A stretch of DNA of 64,000 nucleotides, taken from assembly GCA_021531775.1 (NCBI GenBank), contig JAFBIU010000018.1, positions 1 to 64,000 on the forward strand. The letters are read 5' to 3'. Under the pieces are notes generated by a model. It saw only the letters and a list, made by a program, of their open reading frames with translations, was not told the origin of the DNA and did not search any database. The stretch comes from Parabacteroides distasonis (lineage in GTDB: Bacteria; Bacteroidota; Bacteroidia; Bacteroidales; Tannerellaceae). Positions 16,218 through 25,191 of the stretch are shown in pieces (position 1 is the stretch's first letter; every line of letters begins with the position of its first letter). The position numbers and the translations under genes are program-made.

Positions 16218-18449
16218 CTACAACAGGATCTTTTGCCTCCATCGGGTGCGATTGCAACGGATTTCAACGAGATAGAGGCCGGTGGGTAGGGCATGCGTGC
16301 TGACCCAACTGTCGCCTGCCGGCAGGGGCTGACGCCACTTGACCTGGCCGTTCAGGGTCACGAGGGTGAGTTCGGCATCGGCCGCCTCCTGGGGCAACCG
16401 GATTTGTATCCGCTGGCCGCTCCGGTCTTGGATGAGCTGGATGGGCGAGGGGGCCTCGACCGGTTCGTTGGCTACCGAAGAGCGGTACTGCCAGACCGGG
16501 TCGATGTAGAATGAGGTGGCAAAGCCGGCCGGCTGATAGTCCGTTGCTTCGATCCACTCTTCTGCCTGCCGGACCCAGGCCGTGTTGCGGGTGGCTACCC
16601 CCTTGGGGAGCTGATAGACGGCAAAGGGCAGCTCCTCGGGTGCCGCATCGATCCGGTAGCTGATGAAGAAGTCTCCCTCCACCGGAATGGGCTGGTCGAA
16701 GGCGACAAAGCTCTCCTGGGCGGCATAGAGACTCTTGGGGTTCTCTTGGAAGGTACCTTTTACATACGATTGATAGGCCGGTTGGAATGGCTGGCTGTGC
16801 AGCAGTTCCGTCGGTCGTTCAGGACCGGCATAGACTTGGATCGTTACTTGTAGCTTAGGGTATTGACTGCCCAAGTTGGGCGTGACCACATAGGCTCCAT
16901 AAAGCAGGCCGGGTCCCTTCGAGAGGTAGGCCTCGGCATATTCCTGGCTCTCCCGGTTGCCAAACAGGGGGAGCTTGTCGGCATCGCAGGTCACCTCGAC
17001 CTGATCGATCTGTCCGCTCTCCTGTACATGGCTGAGGCGTTGGCAGGGGGCCTCGGCATAGGGGTCCAGGCCGTCGCAACATTCCGAGCGATGGGTCGGG
17101 TCCAACCAGTCCTGCAGCTGCCGATCGGCCGGTTCGCCCAGGTCCCAGACCTGACTGATGGCATAGAAATAGTCGTTGGTCGGACTGGAGCAGGAGGAAT
17201 GGCCTCCGGTCAAGGCTCCGATGAGGCGTTGATGGCGGTCGAAGAGCGGGGAACCGGAGGAACCGCCCGCTGTACAGCCTACTTCCCAATGGGGAACCAG
17301 CAGATGTGCCTCGGCCGCAAAGGGATATTCGGTGATCTCGAAGGTCTGGTAGCTGATGGTATCCAGTTCGAATGCCAACCCCTTCGGTCCTCCTTGCGGA
17401 TGCTGGATACACTGATAGGGGCCCTGGTCGATGCGGGTCCGGTCCCATCCGGCCAGGTAGGGACGGTAGTGGATCGGGGGCAACTCGTTCAGCTTCAGGA
17501 GCATCAGGTCGTGCTCCTCGTTGGTGGCACAGAACTGGGCCGAGGCCATCGAGAGCTCTTTGGTGCCCATCAAGGTGGGGTTGCACAAGGGACTCTCGTA
17601 TTGGAAGAAGGTGACGATGGTGCCCGCCACCTCGGCATAGTCGGGATTCTCCAGGCGGAAATTGTCATTCAGACAGTGGGAGGCTGTCAGCAGATAGGGC
17701 GTTCCGTCTTGGGCACTGTTGTTGACCAACGACCCTGTACAGAAGAGGTTGCCGTTGATGACCAGCAGAACCACGCTTCGTTGGATGGGGCTCCCGACAC
17801 CTAGACTGTCGGCATAGCAGAGGGGGGAGGGGATGCAACTGAGGGAGCTCCAGGGCGAACCCGGTTCGCCACTTTGGAGGGAGCGGTAGCCATGATTCAC
17901 CTCTCCCACGCAAAGCCTGCCCCGAAAAGCCGCCGAAGCAGGTTCTTGGTATTCGATGATCAAGCTATCGCCCTCGATAGGAGCGACCGGGAGCAGCCCC
18001 AACTCGGAGTTGTTGAGGTGGTTGAATGCACCCAGCACCGTGCTCTGGTCGGCGTTATAAAGGAAAAGTTGCGCACCTTCCGGCAACTCATATTGGCTGA
18101 ATAAGACGTTCAACGACAAAGCTCCAGCGGAATGGATGCCTAACCGCCACACCTTCGTACCCTCTGCCGTCGTGAAGCGCACGCCGGAATTATCGGGCGT
18201 ATAATCCGTCATGAACTTATAGGCGAAATGAAAGCCGTCGCGCAGGTCGGTTTGCTCCAAGGAGTCGATGCGCAGTTGCGCTTGCAGGTCGAAGGAGGGT
18301 AAGGTCTCAAACAGCTGTGCGTTGGCCGTAGCACTGCGTAAAGCCGACAATGGCAATGGATGTCCCCCGTGGCTGACTTGAGCAACAAGGGGCAAAGTCA
18401 TAAGTAAACCGATTGCCCAAAAGAGATTTCTGATTGATAACTGTTTCAT
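16218..18449 (-). CDS. Secreted lysyl endopeptidase-like serine protease with T9SS tail
   Basis: A 743-residue secreted trypsin-fold protease resembling lysyl endopeptidase (S1 family, Lys-C type). After a signal peptide (LLMTLPLVAQ) and a propeptide-like region, the catalytic triad is visible: His in LLTASHCLN (near 255), Asp in NEEHDLMLLKL (near 313), Ser in CTAGGSSGSPLFD (near 397). Several Cys suggest disulfides, as in Lys-C. The C-terminus (LVTLNGQVKWRQPLPAG...LPTGLYLVEIRCN) is a type A T9SS sorting domain, so export across the outer membrane by the type IX system is expected. Confidence 0.9.
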   Translation of the reverse strand: MKQLSIRNLFWAIGLLMTLPLVAQVSHGGHPLPLSALRSATANAQLFETLPSFDLQAQLRIDSLEQTDLRDGFHFAYKFMTDYTPDNSGVRFTTAEGTKVWRLGIHSAGALSLNVLFSQYELPEGAQLFLYNADQSTVLGAFNHLNNSELGLLPVAPIEGDSLIIEYQEPASAAFRGRLCVGEVNHGYRSLQSGEPGSPWSSLSCIPSPLCYADSLGVGSPIQRSVVLLVINGNLFCTGSLVNNSAQDGTPYLLTASHCLNDNFRLENPDYAEVAGTIVTFFQYESPLCNPTLMGTKELSMASAQFCATNEEHDLMLLKLNELPPIHYRPYLAGWDRTRIDQGPYQCIQHPQGGPKGLAFELDTISYQTFEITEYPFAAEAHLLVPHWEVGCTAGGSSGSPLFDRHQRLIGALTGGHSSCSSPTNDYFYAISQVWDLGEPADRQLQDWLDPTHRSECCDGLDPYAEAPCQRLSHVQESGQIDQVEVTCDADKLPLFGNRESQEYAEAYLSKGPGLLYGAYVVTPNLGSQYPKLQVTIQVYAGPERPTELLHSQPFQPAYQSYVKGTFQENPKSLYAAQESFVAFDQPIPVEGDFFISYRIDAAPEELPFAVYQLPKGVATRNTAWVRQAEEWIEATDYQPAGFATSFYIDPVWQYRSSVANEPVEAPSPIQLIQDRSGQRIQIRLPQEAADAELTLVTLNGQVKWRQPLPAGDSWVSTHALPTGLYLVEIRCNRTRWRQKILL

Positions 18450-18454
18450 AACGC

Positions 18455-18472
18455 CAAAAATAGTTATTTTTG
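18455..18472. promoter_or_regulatory. Back-to-back -7-like elements
   Basis: CAAAAATA (18455-18462) and TATTTTTG (18465-18472) form a palindrome and each matches TAnnTTTG, one per strand, between two divergent genes. The plus-strand element is well placed for the gene at 18534; the minus-strand one is only 6 bp from its ATG and may be fortuitous. Confidence 0.3.
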
Positions 18473-18533
18473 TGAACGCATCCTAACGGAGGGCAAAGAT
18501 AGTTGAAGTTTTAATGTAATAGGGATTATTTTT

Positions 18534-20396
18534 ATGAGTAACCTGGGTAAAAATGAGAAAAAAGGTGGGTCTGCGAACACGATGTGGCGGGCAAGATTGC
18601 TTTTGGTGTTGTTTTGTGTGTTAACCTTTTCCGCCTACGCATGGGACTTTGCGGAGCATCGGAAGATTGGCGATCGAGCCATGATCCTGATGCCGGAGCG
18701 ATTGGTGGCAGCTGGGCTTTTTCCCAATGAGGCGGCTTTTTATGCCCTATTAGATACCGTATTGGATGTACAGCTGAGTGAGGATGGCCTCTCTTTCGTG
18801 CTCAATGAATTGTCACAAGCGCCTAACCAAGTGACGTATGGCACACTCTGCGGTTTGGCGGGCGACCATGTGTCTAATCCCTTGCTATTGGAGACCGGCT
18901 TGCAGGCGCATTATTCCAAGACCAACCGGACCCTGCAGTTAGAGGCAGATGCCATGCAGCATTTCCAGACAGGAGCCAACAGCATGGAACTTTTGAAAGT
19001 CAATTTAGCGTACGGCGTGATGGCGATCAAGGATCTCTCCCATTTCTACAGTTATGGCGATGACCTGAATGATCATTTGCGTAAGATTGATACGGACTTG
19101 ATCCGGGCATTGGCCTCACCGGCAAATGTAAATGACACGTTTGCCAAATTGGATCGCCTACCTTCGATGAGCAAGTATTTCTGCATCCATATCTTCGCCA
19201 CCTATTTAGCGGAGGAGGCCGGAAAAGCTCACTTGGCAGGCGACGCACACGCAGCGAGTGACTACCTGTTTTATGCGATGTTGTATGAGGCGTTTGCCGA
19301 GCACTTCTTGCAAGACTCTTTTGCCTCCGGCCACCAGATGGTACGCCGAGGCTTTGGTGCCTCTGCCGTTTCCAACAACAAAGCGTTGCACGATTTCTAT
19401 AACACCATCCCTGTGCAAACCGCAAACTTGAAGGGCGAGACATGGGTTTCGTTTGGCGATAAGCGCTTGAACCAAAATATGGAGGGGTATCTGGACAAGG
19501 AGAGCTATACCGAAATTCGGGTGACAGATCCCAATCCCTATAAGTTGCCCAAAGGGGATAAGTATGAGCGAGAGACACGTGTGTTCTATCAAGTGGTGAA
19601 TGCGACATGCCAATCTATCTTGGAGGTGTGGCAAGCCTATCATGATGCGGTGCAAGGAGAAGCCAAACAGATCTTGTCTCAGTTGCCGGAGAAACATGAG
19701 GAGTGGCCGGCCTATATCTATGCCCATCATCCAGTAGTGCGAGATTTCCCGCTTCCTTTCGGCACCAAGTTGACGGAAGTCCCCTTAGACAGTGCCGCTT
19801 GGGATCGGCAAGAGGAGCTGCAGCTGATCGTGCAGGAGCCCTTTACCCGAAATTTCATTCGTTCACGAGTAGCCAACTCCTTCTCTTTTACCGTTACCGA
19901 CGGATTGACATCTACGACTGGGATGGGAGCCGGCATAGGTGGTCGCCTCAGCTTGAGTATGTTCAACTGGCACCGTTTTGGTCGGGCTAATGCCATGTCT
20001 GCCCGGAAAGGGGATGTGATTCATTGGCTCTATCCAACGATTTCAGGCAATTACTTCTGGGGAGATATGAAACAGGGAAGGCCCGACAGCTGGGATGTGA
20101 AGGCAGGTGCGGCTTACAACCTCGATCTCTTTGTCTCCCCTCGTCGTTTCTTGGGCCTTTATGCCTACATGGAGATAGGTGTGGATCGGCGTAGTCAAGA
20201 GACTCGCTTCGTGGCGGCTCCTTCGATGGGTGTACAGTTGGGTTCGTTGATCGGTTTACATACCTTCAATATGCCGGGTTGGTTGCGCATTCCGTTAAGT
20301 TTCATTTTGCCGCTGAAGTTCAACGTCACTTGCAATAAGGTGAAAGGAAGACCAGTGGAATGGCTCAGTGCCTACGAAATTGATATTTTATTCTGA
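18534..20396 (+). CDS. Zinc phospholipase C/P1 nuclease-like protein with C-terminal predicted barrel
   Basis: A 620-residue exported protein. Signal peptidase cleavage after AYA (residue 36) would leave Trp37 as the mature N-terminus, as in zinc-dependent phospholipase C and S1/P1 nuclease enzymes, where the N-terminal Trp binds zinc. A His follows at 42 (EHRKIG). HFLQDSFASGH near 256-266 has the H-x3-D-x5-H spacing of the trinuclear zinc site, with another His near 285. Residues about 440-620 lack these motifs and look like alternating beta strands ending YEIDILF, suggesting an outer-membrane barrel anchor. An alternative start is Met17. The catalytic role (lipid or nucleic acid) is inferred. 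Confidence 0.65.
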   Translation: MSNLGKNEKKGGSANTMWRARLLLVLFCVLTFSAYAWDFAEHRKIGDRAMILMPERLVAAGLFPNEAAFYALLDTVLDVQLSEDGLSFVLNELSQAPNQVTYGTLCGLAGDHVSNPLLLETGLQAHYSKTNRTLQLEADAMQHFQTGANSMELLKVNLAYGVMAIKDLSHFYSYGDDLNDHLRKIDTDLIRALASPANVNDTFAKLDRLPSMSKYFCIHIFATYLAEEAGKAHLAGDAHAASDYLFYAMLYEAFAEHFLQDSFASGHQMVRRGFGASAVSNNKALHDFYNTIPVQTANLKGETWVSFGDKRLNQNMEGYLDKESYTEIRVTDPNPYKLPKGDKYERETRVFYQVVNATCQSILEVWQAYHDAVQGEAKQILSQLPEKHEEWPAYIYAHHPVVRDFPLPFGTKLTEVPLDSAAWDRQEELQLIVQEPFTRNFIRSRVANSFSFTVTDGLTSTTGMGAGIGGRLSLSMFNWHRFGRANAMSARKGDVIHWLYPTISGNYFWGDMKQGRPDSWDVKAGAAYNLDLFVSPRRFLGLYAYMEIGVDRRSQETRFVAAPSMGVQLGSLIGLHTFNMPGWLRIPLSFILPLKFNVTCNKVKGRPVEWLSAYEIDILF

Positions 20397-20418
20397 TTTA
20401 CGGACGGCGAACAACCAA

Positions 20419-20455
20419 CTATCAGTTTTTTTCGCTAAGTTTGCCCCACTGATAG
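20419..20455 (+). promoter_or_regulatory. Fumarase promoter flanked by inverted repeat
   Basis: TAAGTTTG (20436-20443) fits the -7 element about 55 bp before the fumarase ATG. It is bracketed by an 8-bp perfect inverted repeat, CTATCAGT (20419-20426) and ACTGATAG (20448-20455), which could be a regulator site. Confidence 0.4.
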
Positions 20456-20497
20456 ATATACTAATAAATACATTATAATAAACTAAATTCATCTGTT

Positions 20498-22141
20498 ATG
20501 GCAACACCTCCGTTTCATTATGAGCCGATGTTCCAGAAGGGACCGGATCAGACAGAGTATTATTTGTTGACAAAAGACTATGTTTCCGTCTCTGAGTTCG
20601 AGGGGAAACCGATATTAAAGATCGCCAAGGAGGGCTTGACCGCCATGGCGAATGCCGCTTTTCGCGATGTTTCATTCATGTTGCGTCGTTCGCACAACGA
20701 GCAGGTAGCGAAGATCCTTCGCGATCCTGAGGCCAGTGACAACGATAAGTATGTAGCCTTGACCTTCCTCCGCAATGCCGAGGTGGCCGTGAAGGGTAAG
20801 TTGCCTATCTGCCAAGATACGGGTACGGCGATTATCCATGGTGAGAAGGGCCAGCAGGTTTGGACGGGCTACTGCGACGAGGAGGCTCTTTCTGAGGGCG
20901 TTTACAAGACCTATACCGAGGAGAACTTGCGCTATTCACAGAATGCCCCGTTGAATATGTACGATGAGGTGAACACCAAGTGCAACTTGCCGGCTCAGAT
21001 CGACATCGAGGCGACTGAGGGCATGGAGTACGAGTTTCTTTGCGTGACGAAAGGTGGTGGCTCTGCCAACAAGACCTATCTCTATCAGGAGACAAAGGCT
21101 GTGTTGAATCCCAACACCTTGGTTCCCTTCCTGGTGGAGAAGATGAAGACGTTGGGTACAGCTGCTTGTCCTCCCTACCACATCGCTTTCGTCATCGGTG
21201 GTACCTCCGCTGAGAAGAACCTGCTGACCGTGAAGTTGGCCTCTACCCACTACTACGATGAGTTGCCGACAACCGGTAACGAGTTCGGTCGTGCGTTCCG
21301 CGACGTGGAATTGGAGCAGAAGGTACTCGAAGAGGCCCACAACATTGGTTTGGGTGCTCAGTTCGGTGGTAAGTACATGGCTCACGACGTACGCATCGTT
21401 CGTTTGCCTCGCCACGGTGCCTCTTGTCCGATTGGCTTGGGTGTCAGCTGTTCAGCCGACCGCAACATCAAGTGTAAGATCAACAAGGAGGGTATCTGGA
21501 TTGAGAAGTTGGACAGCAACCCCGGTGAATTGATTCCGGAAGAGTTGCGTCAGGCCGGCGAGGGCAATGCCGTTCGCATCGACTTGAACCAGCCGATGTC
21601 TGAGATCCTGAAGGTATTGGACAAGTATCCGGTGGCTACCCGTCTCTCGTTGAATGGTACCATCATTGTCGGTCGCGACATTGCCCATGCCAAGCTGAAA
21701 GAGCGTCTGGACAAGGGTGAAGAGTTGCCGCAGTACATCAAGGATCACCCCATCTACTATGCCGGTCCGGCCAAGACTCCGGCAGGCATGGCTTGCGGTT
21801 CGATGGGACCGACGACAGCCGGTCGTATGGACCCCTACGTGGATCTGTTCCAGAGCCATGGCGGTAGCATGATCATGTTGGCCAAGGGTAACCGTAGCCA
21901 GCAGGTAACGGATGCTTGTAAGAAACATGGTGGTTTCTACTTGGGTTCGATCGGTGGTCCGGCTGCTATCTTGGCACAGAACAACATCAAGAGCATCGAA
22001 TGTGTCGAATATCCGGAATTGGGTATGGAGGCCATCTGGAAGATCGAAGTGGAAGACTTCCCTGCCTTCATCTTGGTGGATAACAAGGGTAACGATTTCT
22101 TCAAGCAGATCAAGCCGCGTTGTGCCGGTTGCGTGAAATAA
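20498..22141 (+). CDS. fumB: Fumarate hydratase, class I
   Basis: Iron-sulfur class I fumarase, interconverting fumarate and malate in the cytosol; in Bacteroidales it works in the reductive branch that makes succinate. The 547-residue length fits the two-domain class I enzymes. Conserved features include PICQDTGTA with a cluster-ligand Cys, [32 protein letters not shown], the C-terminal beta-domain [12 protein letters not shown], and GSIGGPAA before the end. A terminator hairpin follows the stop. The symbol fumB versus fumA cannot be decided. Confidence 0.95.
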   Translation: MATPPFHYEPMFQKGPDQTEYYLLTKDYVSVSEFEGKPILKIAKEGLTAMANAAFRDVSFMLRRSHNEQVAKILRDPEASDNDKYVALTFLRNAEVAVKGKLPICQDTGTAIIHGEKGQQVWTGYCDEEALSEGVYKTYTEENLRYSQNAPLNMYDEVNTKCNLPAQIDIEATEGMEYEFLCVTKGGGSANKTYLYQETKAVLNPNTLVPFLVEKMKTLGTAACPPYHIAFVIGGTSAEKNLLTVKLASTHYYDELPTTGNEFGRAFRDVELEQKVLEEAHNIGLGAQFGGKYMAHDVRIVRLPRHGASCPIGLGVSCSADRNIKCKINKEGIWIEKLDSNPGELIPEELRQAGEGNAVRIDLNQPMSEILKVLDKYPVATRLSLNGTIIVGRDIAHAKLKERLDKGEELPQYIKDHPIYYAGPAKTPAGMACGSMGPTTAGRMDPYVDLFQSHGGSMIMLAKGNRSQQVTDACKKHGGFYLGSIGGPAAILAQNNIKSIECVEYPELGMEAIWKIEVEDFPAFILVDNKGNDFFKQIKPRCAGCVK

Positions 22142-22173
22142 GCAAAGCCACTTTTTCAATATATTTTTTTGAG

Positions 22174-22209
22174 GGCGTTCATGTGGATAGTCCGCATGGA
22201 CGCCTTTTT
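22174..22209 (+). terminator. Intrinsic terminator of the fumarase gene
   Basis: GGCGTTCATG (22174-22183) pairs with CATGGACGCC (22194-22203), followed by TTTTTT. It lies inside the upstream-open part of the next reading frame, which argues that the next gene starts after it. Confidence 0.85.
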
Positions 22210-22228
22210 TCAATCCCTATATAATATA

Positions 22229-24001
22229 ATGTATAGCATGAAGAACAGATTTTGGTTAGTACTGGTCGCTCTCTGTTGTTTGGCTCCTTTGGCAGCCCAG
22301 CAACGCGACAGTCGTACACGGGTCTATCTGCCTCCGACCCGTATTGTTTGGCAACAGGAGGCCGATTTGATTTCCGGGGTGGAGCAGTTGTTGAAACCGG
22401 GCAATGGACAGGCCGACCTGACCAACCTCTCTATGTGTAAAATCCAGAGCCGGGAGGGCCGACGTCCAGCCATTCTGTTGGATTTTGGCAAGGAGTTGCA
22501 GGGCGGTCTGCAGCTTGTGACCGGTATGCCCGCTTCCCACAATCCGGTGGCTGTCCGTATCCGCTTCGGTGAGTCGGTCAGTGAGGCGATGTGTGAGATC
22601 GATGGCCAAAATGGAGCCACCAACGATCATGCGATGCGTGATTTTGTGGTGCATCTGCCCTGGTTAGGTGTGCAGGAGGTGGGTAATTCCGGCTTTCGCT
22701 TTGTACGTATCGACCTGCTGGAGGATTCGGTGGACTTGCACCTGAAGGAGGTGCGGGCCATTTCGACCTTCCGGGACATTCCCTACCGGGGTTCGTTCCG
22801 TTGCAACGACGAACGGCTGAACCAGATCTGGCAGACCGGAGCCTACACGGTCCACCTCAATATGCAGGAGTATTTGTGGGATGGTATCAAGCGCGACCGG
22901 TTGGTCTGGATGGGCGATATGCATCCGGAGGTGATGGCCATCAATACCGTCTTCGGTTACAACGAGGTGGTGCCGAAGAGTCTCGACCTGATGCGGGAGA
23001 CCACCCCTCTTCCGCGTTGGATGGGTACCATCAGCAGCTACTCCATCTGGTGGATCTTAGTGCATCGCGACTGGTATTACTATCATGGCGACTTGGCCTA
23101 TCTGAAAGAGCAACGGAACTATCTGACAACCTTGCTGAAACAGCTTTTTCAACAGGTGGATGAACAGGGGGTGGAACACATGGAGGAGGGCCGCTTCCTC
23201 GACTGGCCTTCGCAAGCCAATCCCGAGGCCGTCCATGCCGGTTTGCAGGCCTTGATGGTGATGGGTATGCAGGCGGGCGATGAGCTTTGTACCATCTTGG
23301 GCGAAAAGGAGTTGGCCCAGCAGTGCCGCACGTTGCGGACGAAGATGATCCAGGCAGCCCCTCAGGTGGCTCAACCGGTATTGCAGTCGAAACTGGCACC
23401 TACCGATCCGGGACAGAAACAGGCGGCCGCCCTGTTAGCTTTGTCGGGACTCTTGGATCCGAAGGTGGCTGATCAGCAGATTCTGTCGCCAGGTGGCGGG
23501 CATGGATTCTCCACCTTCTATGGCTATTATATGTTGCGGGCCATGGCCGAAGGAGGCAATTACGAAGGGGCCCTGCAGGTGATCCGTCAGTTCTGGGGAG
23601 CAATGCTCGATTTGGGAGCCACCACCTTCTGGGAGGATTTCAACCTGGATTGGTTGCCCAATGCAGCTCCGATTGATGCCTTGGTGCCGGCTGGCATGAA
23701 GGATATTCATGGCGATTATGGAGCCTATTGCTACAAGGGCTTCCGCCATAGTCTCTGCCATGGCTGGGCCTCCGGACCCACCTCTTGGTTGAGCGAGTAT
23801 GTGTTGGGTGTGAAGGTGATCGAGCCTGGATGCCGTACCTTGCGTGTCGAACCCCACTTGGGCGACCTGCAATGGGCCGAAGGAGCCTTCCCGACCCCCT
23901 ATGGCGAAGTTCAGATCCGGCATGAGAAGCAGGCCGACGGAACGATCCGTAGTCAGATTCAGGCTCCGGAAGAGGTGAAGATCCTACAGGCCGGACAATA
24001 A
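22229..24001 (+). CDS. GH78-like alpha-L-rhamnosidase family protein
   Basis: An exported six-hairpin glycosidase resembling GH78 alpha-L-rhamnosidases, about 590 residues. The signal peptide is KNRFWLVLVALCCLAPLAAQ. A beta-domain with FGKELQGGLQL leads into the (alpha/alpha)6 domain, where WDGIKRDRLVWMGDMHPE corresponds to the family's R-x-x-x-x-W-x-GD acid motif and ATTFWEDFNLDW to the second carboxylate. The C-terminal beta-sandwich is RVEPHLGDLQWAEGAFPTPYG. The start is at 22229 or 22238 because upstream codons overlap the fumarase terminator. Its 3' end overlaps the convergent clostripain gene by 18 bp. Substrate could differ from rhamnose. Confidence 0.8.
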   Translation: MYSMKNRFWLVLVALCCLAPLAAQQRDSRTRVYLPPTRIVWQQEADLISGVEQLLKPGNGQADLTNLSMCKIQSREGRRPAILLDFGKELQGGLQLVTGMPASHNPVAVRIRFGESVSEAMCEIDGQNGATNDHAMRDFVVHLPWLGVQEVGNSGFRFVRIDLLEDSVDLHLKEVRAISTFRDIPYRGSFRCNDERLNQIWQTGAYTVHLNMQEYLWDGIKRDRLVWMGDMHPEVMAINTVFGYNEVVPKSLDLMRETTPLPRWMGTISSYSIWWILVHRDWYYYHGDLAYLKEQRNYLTTLLKQLFQQVDEQGVEHMEEGRFLDWPSQANPEAVHAGLQALMVMGMQAGDELCTILGEKELAQQCRTLRTKMIQAAPQVAQPVLQSKLAPTDPGQKQAAALLALSGLLDPKVADQQILSPGGGHGFSTFYGYYMLRAMAEGGNYEGALQVIRQFWGAMLDLGATTFWEDFNLDWLPNAAPIDALVPAGMKDIHGDYGAYCYKGFRHSLCHGWASGPTSWLSEYVLGVKVIEPGCRTLRVEPHLGDLQWAEGAFPTPYGEVQIRHEKQADGTIRSQIQAPEEVKILQAGQ

Positions 24002-25120
24002 ACGTCCCCAAGCCGTCTGCCGGCTGTACCAGTCGTTCAGTTGGGTATGGTTGGCTTGTGGCAGATAGAGCGACAACCCCGAATAGTGCTGCATGGCGAT
24101 CTGCGGATTCCCGGAGTAGCCGAAGGTGATATAGGGGGTGGTCGCTTTGTAACGGATCACCTGTTGCAAGGCCTGCTCGAAGGCCTCATAATCCGGATCG
24201 GTGGCCACCTGCCGGACCACATCCGCCAGATCGAACAGGAAATGGTGGTAGGCCGAGAGGTAATCGACCGCCTGCACCTCCGAGGGCGACACCTGCAATA
24301 GGGTCTCTTCCTGATCTTGCAGGATGGTTTGGCAACAATCGGCCAAGGCAGGGAGCGCCTGCAGGTCATAGAGTGCGACCGCTCCCGAGCGGCTGAGGCC
24401 GGTAAGACTGTTGTAATGGTTGTAAAAGAGCCGGCAGATCTGTTCCAAGTCAGCCGGTTGCTGGAACATCGGTTGGAGGATGTAGTCATAGACGAAACCG
24501 TCTGCCAATACTTCCGTGGACGAGGCAATCAGGTAGTCTGCCTTGTTGCGCAATGCGTACAGCACCTCCCAACTGCCCATGTAGCAGGCATCAAAGAGAA
24601 TAAAGTCGAAGGTATGGTCGGGCAGGGCGGATGCCAATTCGTCGATGGAGAGCACCTCCCCCTGATCATCCCCGAAGCTGCGGAGGTAATTGCTCAACGG
24701 ATAGGGCAGCCAGGCTGTTCCGTGGCTCCACAGCACCAACCCCTGTTTCTGGGCGGGAAAGGCACTTTGTACCTCGTGGATGACCTCACGCATCACCTGC
24801 GGATCCATGGAGTTCTGCTCCGGATAGCGTTGAAGGGTGTCTGTATAGGCCGTACCCTCGTTCCCCACCTTCACCTGCAGCAGGAGTGGAGCGGCATCGA
24901 CCGCATCGTAATAGACCACTAAGTTTCCCCCGTTCAGATGGTTGGATCCGGCTCCGTTGATCATGCTTTGGATATTCCGCTTTCCATACGCACTGAGGTT
25001 GTTGTCGCCAGCCACATAGACCAGCACGGTCCGGTGGGCGATGGAGCGTTCCGGTGTCTCGTTGGAACAGGCCGTCAGGAACAGCAGTCCCAGTATAAAC
25101 TGCAAATAAATGGCTTTCAT
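23984..25120 (-). CDS. Clostripain-family (C11) cysteine peptidase lipoprotein
   Basis: A 378-residue lipoprotein (GLLFLTACSN, Cys18) of the C11 clostripain family. The fold opens TVLVYVAGDNNLSAYG. The catalytic dyad is visible as His in VLWSHGTAW and Cys in LFDACYMGS. C11 enzymes cleave after basic residues and often mature by self-cleavage. The open frame runs 40 codons further upstream, but Met at 25120 directly precedes a proper lipoprotein signal, and the upstream part would overlap the divergent gene's promoter. Confidence 0.9.
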   Translation of the reverse strand: MKAIYLQFILGLLFLTACSNETPERSIAHRTVLVYVAGDNNLSAYGKRNIQSMINGAGSNHLNGGNLVVYYDAVDAAPLLLQVKVGNEGTAYTDTLQRYPEQNSMDPQVMREVIHEVQSAFPAQKQGLVLWSHGTAWLPYPLSNYLRSFGDDQGEVLSIDELASALPDHTFDFILFDACYMGSWEVLYALRNKADYLIASSTEVLADGFVYDYILQPMFQQPADLEQICRLFYNHYNSLTGLSRSGAVALYDLQALPALADCCQTILQDQEETLLQVSPSEVQAVDYLSAYHHFLFDLADVVRQVATDPDYEAFEQALQQVIRYKATTPYITFGYSGNPQIAMQHYSGLSLYLPQANHTQLNDWYSRQTAWGRLLSGL

Positions 25121-25191
25121 CTCATCTGTTTTTGGTTGATTTGACAAATGTACCGACTTTTTTCCGTATGTTTGTACATCAATCAGCAAGA

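Noticed and set aside
22169-22228. Upstream start of the GH78-like gene
   Set aside because: These codons overlap the fumarase terminator hairpin; the signal peptide begins at 22229 or 22238.
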